Below are positions 1 to 8,693 of a DNA stretch of 64,000 nt, piece after piece. The DNA comes from an uncultured Flavihumibacter sp. (lineage in GTDB: Bacteria; Bacteroidota; Bacteroidia; Chitinophagales; Chitinophagaceae): positions 62,001 to 126,000 of the forward strand of contig CABHOY010000036.1 in the NCBI GenBank assembly GCA_902168105.1, read 5' to 3'. The number at the start of each line of letters is the position of its first letter. Positions within the stretch are counted from its first letter, which is position 1. The notes below the pieces were generated by a model. The model did not search any database. It was not told where the DNA came from and saw only the letters and a program-made list of their open reading frames with translations. Made by a program: the position numbers and the translations under genes.

Positions 1-592
1 AACATGAAATATGGGGTAGTAAAACTGTCGTATTTCATTCAAGAGATATAAGGAAGTGCGAGAAAGAGTTTCAGGTGCTTTTTGATTTGAATATCAAGAA
101 GAAATTATACCTGGTATTAACGACCTGGTATCATCACATGAATATAAGATCATTGTTTCTGCGATAAAAAAGCACGAATACATTCATAAGCATGGGCGTA
201 TTACGGATGATGTATATGCATTATGTCTATCGTTTATTGTAGAGCGTGCAGTGTTTCTATTGGATGATATGCCTGGAGCTGGAAAGGAGTTATGTATTGT
301 AATAGAAGAGAGAGGTAAAAAGGAAGATAACAAGCTGCGAGAGCATTTCCAGAGAATAAAAGCGAAAGGTACCGGATATGTCAATGCTAAGAGATTGGCT
401 GAATATAATATTCAGATACACTTTAGAAATAAAAAAGCAAACGTTAACGGTTTACAATTGGCGGATCTTGTTGCATATCTTATTGCCAGATACATTATAG
501 ATCCAAAACAAGCAAATCCGGCATTTGACGTATGTGCCAAAAAAATTTATGAGAAGCGTGGGCAACGCTATGGGCTTAAAATATACCCATAA
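1..592 (+). pseudogene. DUF3800 family protein, 5' truncated by window edge and frameshifted
   Basis: This is the C-terminal part of a DUF3800 protein, a small RNase H-like family often found near mobile or defence genes. Two frames carry it. Positions 3 to about 108 encode the family core with HSRDIRK and FQVLFDLNIKKK. The reading then moves by one base, and 113-592 encode GINDLVSSHEYKIIV, an invariant-looking FIVERAVFLLDD and the C-terminal LQLADLVAYLIARY. A single missing base near 108-111 explains the change, because restoring it gives one continuous reading to the stop at 590-592. The N-terminal DES/GD segment lies outside the window. The gene is either a recent pseudogene or carries a sequence error. 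Annotating only the GTG-started 3' part (from 251) would hide the break. The family call is confident; no function is claimed. Confidence 0.75.
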
Positions 593-828
593 AAATAAAA
601 AGCCCGGCTTTCACCAGACTTTTTACCGATCGGGGACACCCCGGTCCAAGTATTTTAAACAAATTAATTGCTTATCCAAAACTAAGGATTAGATTTTTTA
701 TAGGCAAAAAAGTTTTTAAAAAGACAAATTCTGAATTCCTATAAATTGATAATAATTAGTTTATTAGGGTTGCTATTACATTTGTTCAATTCGTATATGG
801 AATTATTTAATAGCGAAATCATCTTTCA
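593..828. other. AT-rich intergenic stretch without a gene
   Basis: No convincing reading frame is seen between the DUF3800 remnant and the sigma factor terminator. The only structure noticed is a 7-bp hairpin with a three-base loop at 629-645 (GGGG/CCCC core). It lies shortly after the DUF3800 stop and could be a weak terminator, although no T-run follows it. Confidence 0.4.
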
Positions 829-870
829 CAGAAAATAAGAACGGGCGGTCGGAGTCTCCCGGCCGCCCGT
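829..870 (-). terminator. Rho-independent terminator of the ECF sigma gene
   Basis: A GC-rich hairpin (841-870) has perfect 8-bp outer arms, ACGGGCGG against CCGCCCGT, and further inner pairing. Read leftward it is followed by a T-rich run at 829-840. It sits about 20 bases past the stop codon of the sigma gene. Confidence 0.75.
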
Positions 871-891
871 TGATGGCAAGCAAAAAAAGGA

Positions 892-1473
892 TTACAAACA
901 AATCTGTTTCTCCGTCATCATCTTCCGGAGATTTATTAGACCATATCTCATACGGCCTAATGCGGTATTGATACTCACTTGCGTGAGGTCTGCTATCTCT
1001 TTAAAGCTCAGATCTGCATAGTGGCGGAGGATGATCACTTCCCGTTGTTCTTCCGGCAGCATATCCAACATCCTTCTTACACGGTCGTGGCTTTGTGCTG
1101 TGATCATTTTTTCTTCCGCACTGCTTTCACTGAAATTCAGTACGTTGAAAATATCTTTATCGTCACTGGTCTTGATGATAGGCGTACGCTTGATCTTACG
1201 GAAGTGGTCTACACAAAGGTTGTGCGCAATACGCATGGCCCATGGGAGAAACTTTCCTTTCTCAGTGTAGCGTTCAGCTCTAATGGTATCGATGATCTTT
1301 ATAAAGGTATCCTGGAATATGTCTTCAGCCAGGAACGCATCTTTCACAAGTAATACGATAGAGGTATAGAGCTTATCTTTGTGCCTGTGCACTAATTCTT
1401 CCAATGCGGAAGCGTGACCCTTTTTGAAAAGAGTAATCAGTTGCTCATCACTTAGTTTGTACATTATTTGCAT
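892..1473 (-). CDS. ECF-type RNA polymerase sigma factor
   Basis: This 193-residue protein is a sigma-70 family factor of the extracytoplasmic-function group, which directs RNA polymerase to stress or envelope promoters. Region 2 (about residues 20-95) contains DAFLAEDIFQDTFIKI and the PWAMRIAHNLCVDHFRK recognition helix. Region 4 (about 130-185) contains LPEEQREVIILRHYADLSFKEIA and a typical helix-turn-helix. Regions 1.1 and 3 are absent, as expected. A second Met at residue 4 is an equally good start. No anti-sigma or FecR-like gene is adjacent, so its regulator is not visible here. It appears to be monocistronic: a -7 element lies about 140 bases upstream and a strong terminator follows it. 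The regulon cannot be inferred. Confidence 0.9.
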   Translation of the reverse strand: MQIMYKLSDEQLITLFKKGHASALEELVHRHKDKLYTSIVLLVKDAFLAEDIFQDTFIKIIDTIRAERYTEKGKFLPWAMRIAHNLCVDHFRKIKRTPIIKTSDDKDIFNVLNFSESSAEEKMITAQSHDRVRRMLDMLPEEQREVIILRHYADLSFKEIADLTQVSINTALGRMRYGLINLRKMMTEKQICL

Positions 1474-1771
1474 AAACTTCTACAATAGCGGGTTTAAAAT
1501 AAAAATAGGACTTGTGACAGTCGTAGGAAAAAATGTGTAGAGTTTATGCTATAATAGGTAGTTTTTAGTTTGATAAAATAGAAATCGGAGTGGCCTCCAA
1601 TACTCATCTAATGCAAATATAAAGTAATAGTTCAATAAAACAATCCCTCATTCGTGCAATTTTCGGAGGATTTATTTCCCTGGGGAACCCTCTGAAGTTA
1701 TGCGTGGTAGCAGGTTTGCCGCATAACACGTTCAGGTATAACGGAAATCTCCCGGAATGGTTTACTTTCGG
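1474..1771. other. Divergent intergenic region between the sigma gene and uvrA
   Basis: This roughly 300-base region holds the sigma promoter on the minus strand and an 8-bp perfect inverted repeat (GTTATGCG at 1697-1704, CGCATAAC at 1720-1727). The repeat lies upstream of the uvrA -7 element and could be an operator. A 60-codon minus-strand frame here looks like chance. No gene is supported. Confidence 0.4.
1614..1621 (-). promoter_or_regulatory. Promoter -7 element for the ECF sigma gene
   Basis: On the minus strand this reads TATATTTG, matching the Bacteroidota -7 consensus TAnnTTTG. A TTG lies 19 bases upstream, as expected for the -33 element. Transcription from here would give the sigma mRNA a leader of roughly 135 bases, unusually long for this window. 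Confidence 0.6.
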
Positions 1772-1779
1772 TATTTTTG
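1772..1779 (+). promoter_or_regulatory. Promoter -7 element of uvrA
   Basis: TATTTTTG matches TAnnTTTG. It ends only 8 bases before the ATG at 1788, so the mRNA leader is at most a few bases. This supports the 1788 start over an in-frame GTG further upstream. Confidence 0.6.
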
Positions 1780-1787
1780 CATCCATT

Positions 1788-4604
1788 ATGGCTACTAAAG
1801 TGAAGAAAACGGAAACAATAATTGACGATCAGTCAGTTAGTATGCAAGATCAGATTTTCATTAAAGGCGCTCGCGTTCATAACCTCAAAAATGTGAGCGT
1901 TGGCATCCCTCGGAGCAAGCTGGTAGTAGTGACAGGAGTATCCGGTTCCGGCAAGTCTTCATTGACCATGGACACATTGTATGCTGAAGGTCAGCGCCGT
2001 TATGCGGAAAGCCTCAGTTCCTACGCCCGCCAGTTCCTCATGCGAATGAACAAACCTGATGTTGACTATATCAAGGGCATCTGCCCTGCTATTGCCATTG
2101 AACAGAAGGTGATCACCCGTACGCCCCGTTCTACCGTGGGTTCTATGACGGAAGTATACGATTATCTACGTCTGCTGTTTGCCCGTATCGGCAAAACATA
2201 TTCTCCCGTCTCCGGCCAGCTCGTGAAAAAGCACGAGGTCAGCGACGTGGTGGACTTCATCAAAAACTTACCCTCCGGTTCCAAAATACAACTGCTGGTC
2301 ACCTTTCGCCGCCATGCAAAACGTGACGCGAAAGAAGAACTCCAGATCCTGATGCAGAAAGGGTTCTCCCGCCTGTATAGCAAGGAGAAAGGAGCGGGTA
2401 CCCTGTTGCGTATCGAAGAACTGCTGGAGGAAAAGAAACCTTCTTTACCTAAAGACGTATACCTGCTGGTGGACCGTCTGGTGGCGAAAGAATTTGAGGA
2501 AGACGACCTGCATCGTATTGCAGACAGTGTGCAGACTGCCTTCTACGAGAGTGAAGGAGATTGCCTGGTAGAAGTGGATGGTGGAGAAATGAAACACTTC
2601 TCCAACCGGTTTGAGCTGGATGGTCTGCAATTCGAAGAACCGGTTCCCAACCTGTTCTCGTTCAATAACCCTTATGGCGCCTGTCCTGTTTGCGAAGGCT
2701 TCGGGCAGACGTTGGGTATCGACGCCGACCTGGTGATACCCGATAAACGCCTGAGCGTATATGAAAACGCCATCGCTCCGTGGAGAGGAGAGAAGATGGG
2801 CGAATACAAGGAAGCGTTGATCAAAGCCGCCAGGAAGTTCAATTTCCCGATCCATAAGCCGGTAACTGATCTCACAGAAGAGCAATACCAGCTGCTGTGG
2901 ACAGGTAACGAACATTTCTACGGGTTGAATGAGTTCTTCAAGATGGTAGAGCAGAACCTGTATAAGGTACAATACCGTGTGTTGCAATCCCGCTACCGTG
3001 GCCGTACCGTATGTCCGGAATGCGGAGGAGGCCGCCTTCGTAAAGAAGCACTGTACATCAGGATAAGCGGTGCTAACATCGCCGACCTGGTGGATATGCC
3101 GGTAAGTAATCTCTACGAATGGTTTAAAGGTCTTCAGCTAACCGAATACGATCAACAGGTAGCGAAGAGAATTCTGATAGAGATCGATCACCGTCTGAAA
3201 ACCTTACTGGACGTAGGACTGGGATACCTGACCCTCAATCGTGTAGCCAATACACTGAGTGGCGGTGAAAGTCAGCGTATACAGCTGACCCGCTCGCTGG
3301 GCAGTAATCTGACCAACTCGTTGTATATCCTCGATGAACCAAGTATCGGTTTGCATGCACGTGATACCAGTCGTTTGATCGGCGTACTGAAAGAACTGCG
3401 TGATCTTGGTAACACAGTAGTGGTAGTGGAACATGATGAGATGATGATGGAAGAAGCAGACTATATCATCGATATGGGACCGCTGGCCAGTCATTTGGGA
3501 GGAGAGGTGATCTTTGCGGGGAACTATCAGCAGATATTAAAAGATCCAAAAAGCCTGACAGGGAAATATCTGAGCGGGCAATACAGTATTGAGCCGCCTG
3601 CCCAGACCCGTAAATGGAAAAAGGCAATTACACTAGAAGGCTGCCGTCAACATAATCTGAAGAACATAGACGTAGATTTCCCTTTACAGATACTAACTGT
3701 AGTGAGCGGCGTGAGCGGTTCTGGAAAGACCACATTGGTTAAACAGATCCTGTATCCTGCTCTCATGAAACTGAAGGGAGAGTTTGCCGAACGTGTAGGT
3801 CAGCACCGCGCATTAAAAGGGGCAGTGGATGATATCACCCAGATCGAAATGGTGGATCAGAATCCAATTGGTAAATCTTCCCGTTCCAATCCGGTTACCT
3901 ACATCAAAGCATATGACGAGATCCGCGACCTGTTTGCAAAGCAGCCGTTGAGCAAGATGCGCGGTTTCCAGCCCAAACATTTCTCTTTCAACGTAGATGG
4001 CGGCCGTTGTGACGCTTGTAAAGGAGAAGGTGAAGTGGTCGTTGAAATGCAGTTCCTCGCAGACGTGCACCTGTTGTGTGAAAGCTGTGGTGGCAAACGC
4101 TTTAAGGACGAAGTACTGGAAGTTACCTACAAGAACAAGAACATCTACGATATACTCGAAATGAGTGTGGAAGAATCCCTGGATTTCTTCAAAGATGAAA
4201 AGGATGTTTGTAATAAGATCCGCCCGTTAAGCGATGTGGGACTGGGTTACGTGAAACTGGGACAGAGTAGTGATACATTGAGCGGTGGTGAAGCACAACG
4301 TGTGAAACTGGCGTCATTCCTGGGTAAAGGAAAGGCGCAGGGACATATACTGTTCATCTTCGACGAACCGACCACCGGCTTGCATTTTCATGATATCAAG
4401 AAATTGCTGGCATCTTTCAATGCACTGATCGATCAGGGACATACCGTGCTGGTCATTGAGCACAATATTGACGTGATCCGTAGTGCTGACTGGGTGATAG
4501 ATCTGGGACCAGAAGGAGGCGCCGGAGGCGGACAGTTACTGTACACAGGGCTGCCGGAAGGACTGAAGAAAGTAAAGGAAAGTTATACAGGTAAATACCT
4601 TTAA
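1788..4604 (+). CDS. uvrA: UvrABC excinuclease subunit A
   Basis: UvrA is the damage-sensing ATPase of nucleotide excision repair; it loads UvrB onto DNA lesions. The 938-residue length fits the family (about 940). Two ABC ATPase modules are seen. Walker A motifs GVSGSGKS at residue 50 and GVSGSGKT at 641 are each followed by an LSGGE signature (NTLSGGESQR, DTLSGGEAQR) and a Walker B (YILDEPSIGL, FIFDEPTTGL). Zinc-binding cysteine pairs lie at 299/302 with 409/412, and at 741/744 with 764/767. The start at 1788 was chosen because a -7 element sits just upstream and homologues begin with a short acidic/basic tail before DQIFIKGARVHNLKNV. The gene stands alone and ends in a shared bidirectional terminator. 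Confidence 0.97.
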   Translation: MATKVKKTETIIDDQSVSMQDQIFIKGARVHNLKNVSVGIPRSKLVVVTGVSGSGKSSLTMDTLYAEGQRRYAESLSSYARQFLMRMNKPDVDYIKGICPAIAIEQKVITRTPRSTVGSMTEVYDYLRLLFARIGKTYSPVSGQLVKKHEVSDVVDFIKNLPSGSKIQLLVTFRRHAKRDAKEELQILMQKGFSRLYSKEKGAGTLLRIEELLEEKKPSLPKDVYLLVDRLVAKEFEEDDLHRIADSVQTAFYESEGDCLVEVDGGEMKHFSNRFELDGLQFEEPVPNLFSFNNPYGACPVCEGFGQTLGIDADLVIPDKRLSVYENAIAPWRGEKMGEYKEALIKAARKFNFPIHKPVTDLTEEQYQLLWTGNEHFYGLNEFFKMVEQNLYKVQYRVLQSRYRGRTVCPECGGGRLRKEALYIRISGANIADLVDMPVSNLYEWFKGLQLTEYDQQVAKRILIEIDHRLKTLLDVGLGYLTLNRVANTLSGGESQRIQLTRSLGSNLTNSLYILDEPSIGLHARDTSRLIGVLKELRDLGNTVVVVEHDEMMMEEADYIIDMGPLASHLGGEVIFAGNYQQILKDPKSLTGKYLSGQYSIEPPAQTRKWKKAITLEGCRQHNLKNIDVDFPLQILTVVSGVSGSGKTTLVKQILYPALMKLKGEFAERVGQHRALKGAVDDITQIEMVDQNPIGKSSRSNPVTYIKAYDEIRDLFAKQPLSKMRGFQPKHFSFNVDGGRCDACKGEGEVVVEMQFLADVHLLCESCGGKRFKDEVLEVTYKNKNIYDILEMSVEESLDFFKDEKDVCNKIRPLSDVGLGYVKLGQSSDTLSGGEAQRVKLASFLGKGKAQGHILFIFDEPTTGLHFHDIKKLLASFNALIDQGHTVLVIEHNIDVIRSADWVIDLGPEGGAGGGQLLYTGLPEGLKKVKESYTGKYL

Positions 4605-4670
4605 TAAACTGACTAAATAAAAAAGCTGCGGAGAATACCTTCGCAGCTTTTTTATTTAGTCAGTTTATTA
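4602..4670. terminator. Bidirectional terminator with 29-bp arms including both stop codons
   Basis: Arms 4602-4630 and 4642-4670 are perfect reverse complements around an 11-base loop. An A-run and T-run flank the GC-rich core AAGCTGCG, so the hairpin should terminate in both directions. The outermost three bases of each arm are the TAA stops of uvrA and of the convergent DUF4293 gene. Confidence 0.9.
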
Positions 4671-5108
4671 TCTGAGCCTGTCCAGTGATTTGATCAGCTT
4701 TTCATCCTTATAGATGCCTCTGGCAGCCATAATGAGAAAGATCAGTATCAGGATGGGCAGAAAAGCACCGGGTAAGTAAGAAGCATCAGAAATATGTCTG
4801 CCGCCTTCCTGCAGTTTGTTAGCTGCATTCAGTACTTCAAAATACTGGAGGGCGATAGATGCAATAGCCAGGAAAATATTTAAAACGGTCAACCGGAATT
4901 GCAGTTTACGTTTCTTAAACAGGAAAATGCAAAAGAGCGCCAATGCTACGATCAGCATATAAACCACAAATACCACGAAGCTGGACTGGGCTTTGAAATA
5001 ACTCACCGTTCCGTCGCTTAATGTAGCTTTCCAGATATTCATGAACCAGGTACCTATACCGGCCGCTGCCGCCAATAGAAGGTAAAGACTTTGAATGCGT
5101 TGTATCAT
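4668..5108 (-). CDS. DUF4293 family integral membrane protein
   Basis: This 146-residue protein matches the Bacteroidota-specific DUF4293 family: it starts MIQRIQSLYLLLAAAAG and has four predicted membrane helices (about residues 5-25, 40-62, 70-92 and 113-135). A short charged C-terminus (KDEKLIKSLDRLR) follows. No catalytic motif is visible and the function is unknown. The start at 5108 was chosen because upstream in-frame codons give a sequence unlike the family and overlap the divergent maeB promoter region. It is convergent with uvrA and divergent from maeB, with about 120 bases shared between the two promoters. Confidence 0.85.
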   Translation of the reverse strand: MIQRIQSLYLLLAAAAGIGTWFMNIWKATLSDGTVSYFKAQSSFVVFVVYMLIVALALFCIFLFKKRKLQFRLTVLNIFLAIASIALQYFEVLNAANKLQEGGRHISDASYLPGAFLPILILIFLIMAARGIYKDEKLIKSLDRLR

Positions 5109-5229
5109 GTTTGTCAGGGAGATTAATCGTCGTAAAAATAAGTAAATATTGTGAACCAACTCTTTTGTGCTAGTTCTCGTTCTTTTAATACTTCGTATAT
5201 TGCACGCCCAAGAACAATCTTTTATTGAA

Positions 5230-7515
5230 ATGGCAAGAAAACAGAACAAGCAGGATGCATTGGATTATCATGCATTGGGGCGGCCTGGAAAAATTGAAGT
5301 AATACCTACGAAGAACACCAAAACCCAATGGGACCTTTCACTGGCCTACTCTCCCGGAGTAGCAGAACCTTGTAAAGAAATTCACAGAGATGTAGAGAAT
5401 GTGTACAAATATACCGCCAAAGGTAATCTGGTAGCGGTGATCAGTAACGGTACAGCAGTTCTCGGCCTGGGAGATATTGGTCCGGAAGCCGGCAAACCGG
5501 TAATGGAGGGTAAAGCAGTATTGTTCAAGATCTTTGCAGATATCGATGTGTTTGATATTGAGCTGAATACAAAGAATGTGGACGAGTTTGTACAGGTTGT
5601 GAAAGCGATGGAACCAACCTTCGGAGGCATCAACCTGGAAGATATCAAAAGCCCGGAATGTTTTGAGATCGAAGACCGCCTGAAGAAAGAGCTGAAAATC
5701 CCTATCATGCACGATGATCAGCATGGTACGGCCATCATTTCCAGCGCCGCATTACTGAATGCCCTGGAGCTGGTTAAAAAGAAGATAGAAAAAGTTAATA
5801 TCGTCGTAAATGGCGCCGGAGCAGCCGCTATGGCCTGCGTTAGGCTGTATGTGGCCCTGGGTGCTAAACCTGAAAATATCATCATGTTCGACAAGGATGG
5901 CGTGATCAACGTATCCCGCCCTAACCTGTCCGACATGCATAAGCAGTTTGCCACCAGGTCTAAAGTGACAGAACTGGCAGCGGCATTGAAAGACGCTGAC
6001 GTATTCGTAGGATTGTCTGTAGGAAATGTGGTGACGCCTACGATGATCAAAAGCATGGCTAAGAACCCGATCGTATTTGCAATGGCAAATCCTGATCCGG
6101 AGATCGCGTATGACCTTGCAATAGGTTCCCGTCCGGATGTGATCATGGCTACCGGCCGATCTGATCATCCTAACCAGGTGAACAATGTATTGGGTTTCCC
6201 ATACATTTTCCGTGGCGCGCTTGATGTACGTGCTACACAGATCAATGAAGAAATGAAGCTGGCGGCGGTACACGCCCTGGCGGAACTGGCCAAAGAATCG
6301 GTACCCGATATCGTGAATCTGGCTTACAATGAAAAGAACCTCTTTTTTGGTCCCAAATATATCATCCCAAAACCACTGGACCCACGTTTGCTGAGCCATG
6401 TAGCGCCAGCAGTAGCTCGTGCGGCCATGGAGAGCGGAGTGGCGCAACAGCCGATCACTGATTGGGACGGATATGTGGAAGTGCTGAATAAACGTCTTGG
6501 AATCGACAATCAATTGTTCCGCGTTATCGGTACCAAAGCACGTCATGACCCACGTAAGGTTGTATTTGCAGAAGCAGATAACCTGAAAGTGCTGAAAGCA
6601 TCACAGGTAGTGAGGGAAGAAGGAATTGCCTATCCGATCCTGTTGGGCAATGAACTGCGTATCCGTAACCTGGCGGCTGAAAATGGTATTGAGCTGGATG
6701 ATACGGTGATCATCGATCCTAAGAGCGATGAGATGCACGATAAACGTCATCACTTCGGAGAGCTGTTCTTCAAAAAACGCCAGCGTAAAGGGTTCAACCA
6801 GTATGAAGCGAAGAAGGTAATGCGTGAGCGTAACTACTTCGGTTGTATGATGGTGGAGACAGGAGAAGCAGATGCACTGATCTCCGGTCTGACACGTAAC
6901 TATCCGGATACCATCCGTCCTGCGTTACAGGTGATCGGTACCGAGAACAATTGCAAACGTGTGGCCGGTATGTATATTATCAATACCAAACGCGGACCGC
7001 TTTTCCTGGGAGATACTACCGTGAACTTTAATCCAACAGCGGAAGAACTGGCAGAGATCACCATGCTGGTGGCCAATGAAGTAAGACAGTTCAATATTAC
7101 ACCACGTATTGCGATGGTGTCTTATTCTAACTTCGGTTCCAGCCCAACTCCTGAAGCACAATTGGTAAGCAGGGCGCGTGACATCGTAAAACAGAAAGAT
7201 CCAACCCTGATCGTAGATGGTGAGATCCAGGCTGCAATGGCCTTTAACCAGGAGATCCTGAAGGATAGTTATCCTTTCAGTGAACTGCTGGGACAGGAAG
7301 TGAATACCCTGATCTTCCCTAATCTTGCAGCAGGTAATATCGCATACAACCTTCTCCAGGAAGTAGCAGGCTTCGATGCGATCGGGCCGGTACTGCTGGG
7401 TATGAAGAAGCCAGTGCACATCCTCCAGTTGGGCAGCACCGTACGTTCTATTGTGAACATGGTGAACATCGCTGTAGTGGATGCACAGCATAAATGCTGC
7501 GACGGAAAGAAATAA
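5230..7515 (+). CDS. maeB: NADP-dependent malic enzyme with C-terminal phosphotransacetylase-like domain
   Basis: MaeB-type proteins convert malate to pyruvate and CO2, producing NADPH. The 761-residue length fits the fused form. The malic domain (about residues 1-170) has [29 protein letters not shown] and the metal-binding INLEDI and MHDDQHGTA segments. An NAD(P)-binding Rossmann fold follows, with [10 protein letters not shown]. From about residue 430 the protein matches phosphate acetyltransferases ([47 protein letters not shown]). In characterised relatives this domain lacks acyltransferase activity and senses acetyl-CoA. The ATG at 5230 starts the conserved [15 protein letters not shown] looser -7-like TATATTGC lies about 30 bases upstream. 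The gene is monocistronic and ends in a clear terminator. Confidence 0.96.
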   Translation: MARKQNKQDALDYHALGRPGKIEVIPTKNTKTQWDLSLAYSPGVAEPCKEIHRDVENVYKYTAKGNLVAVISNGTAVLGLGDIGPEAGKPVMEGKAVLFKIFADIDVFDIELNTKNVDEFVQVVKAMEPTFGGINLEDIKSPECFEIEDRLKKELKIPIMHDDQHGTAIISSAALLNALELVKKKIEKVNIVVNGAGAAAMACVRLYVALGAKPENIIMFDKDGVINVSRPNLSDMHKQFATRSKVTELAAALKDADVFVGLSVGNVVTPTMIKSMAKNPIVFAMANPDPEIAYDLAIGSRPDVIMATGRSDHPNQVNNVLGFPYIFRGALDVRATQINEEMKLAAVHALAELAKESVPDIVNLAYNEKNLFFGPKYIIPKPLDPRLLSHVAPAVARAAMESGVAQQPITDWDGYVEVLNKRLGIDNQLFRVIGTKARHDPRKVVFAEADNLKVLKASQVVREEGIAYPILLGNELRIRNLAAENGIELDDTVIIDPKSDEMHDKRHHFGELFFKKRQRKGFNQYEAKKVMRERNYFGCMMVETGEADALISGLTRNYPDTIRPALQVIGTENNCKRVAGMYIINTKRGPLFLGDTTVNFNPTAEELAEITMLVANEVRQFNITPRIAMVSYSNFGSSPTPEAQLVSRARDIVKQKDPTLIVDGEIQAAMAFNQEILKDSYPFSELLGQEVNTLIFPNLAAGNIAYNLLQEVAGFDAIGPVLLGMKKPVHILQLGSTVRSIVNMVNIAVVDAQHKCCDGKK

Positions 7516-7531
7516 AAGGAACAAATTAATC

Positions 7532-7594
7532 ATCAGGAACCGGAATTGATATGTCGTTTAACGCATTCAATGCCTGGTTCCTGATTTTTTTTTT
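7532..7594 (+). terminator. Terminator after maeB
   Basis: ATCAGGAACC (7532-7541) pairs perfectly with GGTTCCTGAT (7576-7585), and a run of about ten T follows. The loop is long (34 bases). Confidence 0.75.
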
Positions 7595-7605
7595 GATATT
7601 TGGGT

Positions 7606-8637
7606 ATGCAGCACATATCCCGTAAAAAGGCTTTTTTTCCGTTGAACCCTGCATTCAGGGGGTATCTCAAACTATATGAGAGGGAGATTAAACTACCGAT
7701 CTCGTATGAGGAGTTGCGTTATTACGATAACAGCATTCCTGTGTATGATAAAGAAGGCAAAGATACATTATGGGAATCCGTGTTCTATCCGCAGAGTATG
7801 TACAACCAATTGCAGGCAGGATTGAAAAGGATCTATTCCATTATGAAGGCCGGTGGTGATCAGACAGCGGAAGAACACCTGGAAGTGGAGCGTATCGATT
7901 ACTGTACATTTGGTAATTCCCATCCTTTCCGTATCAGGATCAGGAACACGTACAATGACGTGTATGATTATTTCTATATCAAGATCGCGGACGCGTCACG
8001 TATTTATGGCTTAGAGCTGGAACATATACTATCGCCCTACTGGATGAACTTTATGGTGGATGGCAACACACTTGTAGAGGAGCATATTGCCGGTGTACCG
8101 GGCGATCAGTTTATCCTTCACTACATGAACCGGCCTGAGTTCAACCCGAAGCGTATAGCCAAAGAGTTTGTCAAATTCAATGAGCGTTGTTTTGTGCGTT
8201 TACTGGGAGATATGCGTTCGTATAACTTCGTCTTTGACATCACCCAGGACTTTGACGATGTACAGTTTCGCATACGGGCCATTGATTTTGATCAGCAGTT
8301 CTATGAAGGTAAACGAACACTCTATATGCCGCAGTTCTTTAAGGAGAACAGGGTCTTCGTAGAACTGGCGATGAAACACCTGAACGCAGAAGTGGTAAAG
8401 CAATATCAGCAGGAGGAACGTTCAGTAATAGCCCGGAGGATCAAAACACAACGGCATCGCATAAAAGATCTCAGGGACGTGATCATGACCGACAGGGTCT
8501 CATTCCCGGAGAAAATAAGCCAGTTGGGACATGAACTGGCGCAGTATTATGATGATCCTGTCTTTTCCCGTTGTAAAACAATGGGTGAGATCATTGAACG
8601 CAGCCTGAAGCGGTTGCTGGTCAAAAGTCTTAAATGA
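7606..8637 (+). CDS. Conserved protein of unknown function with kinase-like (APH-type) fold signatures
   Basis: I do not recognise this 343-residue protein as a named family. Several segments in the right order look like an aminoglycoside-phosphotransferase/protein-kinase fold. FYIKIAD has Lys126 where the ATP-contacting lysine would be. GLELEHIL could hold the helix-C glutamate. LVEEHIAGVPGDQF resembles the hinge. LLGDMRSYNF has Asp202 and Asn207 with the D-x4-N spacing of the catalytic loop, and AIDFDQ (Asp227, Asp229) resembles the metal-binding motif. The usual catalytic-loop His is replaced by Leu. There is no signal peptide or membrane segment, and the C-terminus is basic and helical. 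It lies 56 bases upstream of MlaE but mlaE has its own -7 element. The ATG at 7606 was preferred to the TTG two codons earlier. Existence of the gene is certain; the kinase reading is inference. Confidence 0.7.
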   Translation: MQHISRKKAFFPLNPAFRGYLKLYEREIKLPISYEELRYYDNSIPVYDKEGKDTLWESVFYPQSMYNQLQAGLKRIYSIMKAGGDQTAEEHLEVERIDYCTFGNSHPFRIRIRNTYNDVYDYFYIKIADASRIYGLELEHILSPYWMNFMVDGNTLVEEHIAGVPGDQFILHYMNRPEFNPKRIAKEFVKFNERCFVRLLGDMRSYNFVFDITQDFDDVQFRIRAIDFDQQFYEGKRTLYMPQFFKENRVFVELAMKHLNAEVVKQYQQEERSVIARRIKTQRHRIKDLRDVIMTDRVSFPEKISQLGHELAQYYDDPVFSRCKTMGEIIERSLKRLLVKSLK

Positions 8638-8678
8638 GTGGATAGCGCCCGGACTATGTACTCCCAACTATTTTTCCC

Positions 8679-8686
8679 TATCTTTG
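8679..8686 (+). promoter_or_regulatory. Promoter -7 element of mlaE
   Basis: TATCTTTG matches TAnnTTTG and ends 7 bases before the ATG at 8694, implying a leaderless or nearly leaderless transcript for the MlaE/MlaF pair. Confidence 0.6.
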
Positions 8687-8693
8687 ACCAGCT

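Noticed and set aside
979..1353. Long plus-strand frame opposite the sigma factor gene
   Set aside because: The complementary strand encodes a clear ECF sigma factor; the plus-strand translation has no family features.
1604..1786. 60-codon minus-strand frame in the uvrA upstream region
   Set aside because: It overlaps both divergent promoters and has no similarity to known small proteins by eye.
2445..2987. 180-codon minus-strand frame inside uvrA
   Set aside because: It overlaps the conserved UvrA domain region completely and has no recognisable protein features.
5752..6546. 264-codon minus-strand frame inside maeB
   Set aside because: It lies wholly within the coding sequence of maeB; its translation is rich in His/Arg/Cys and shows no domain.
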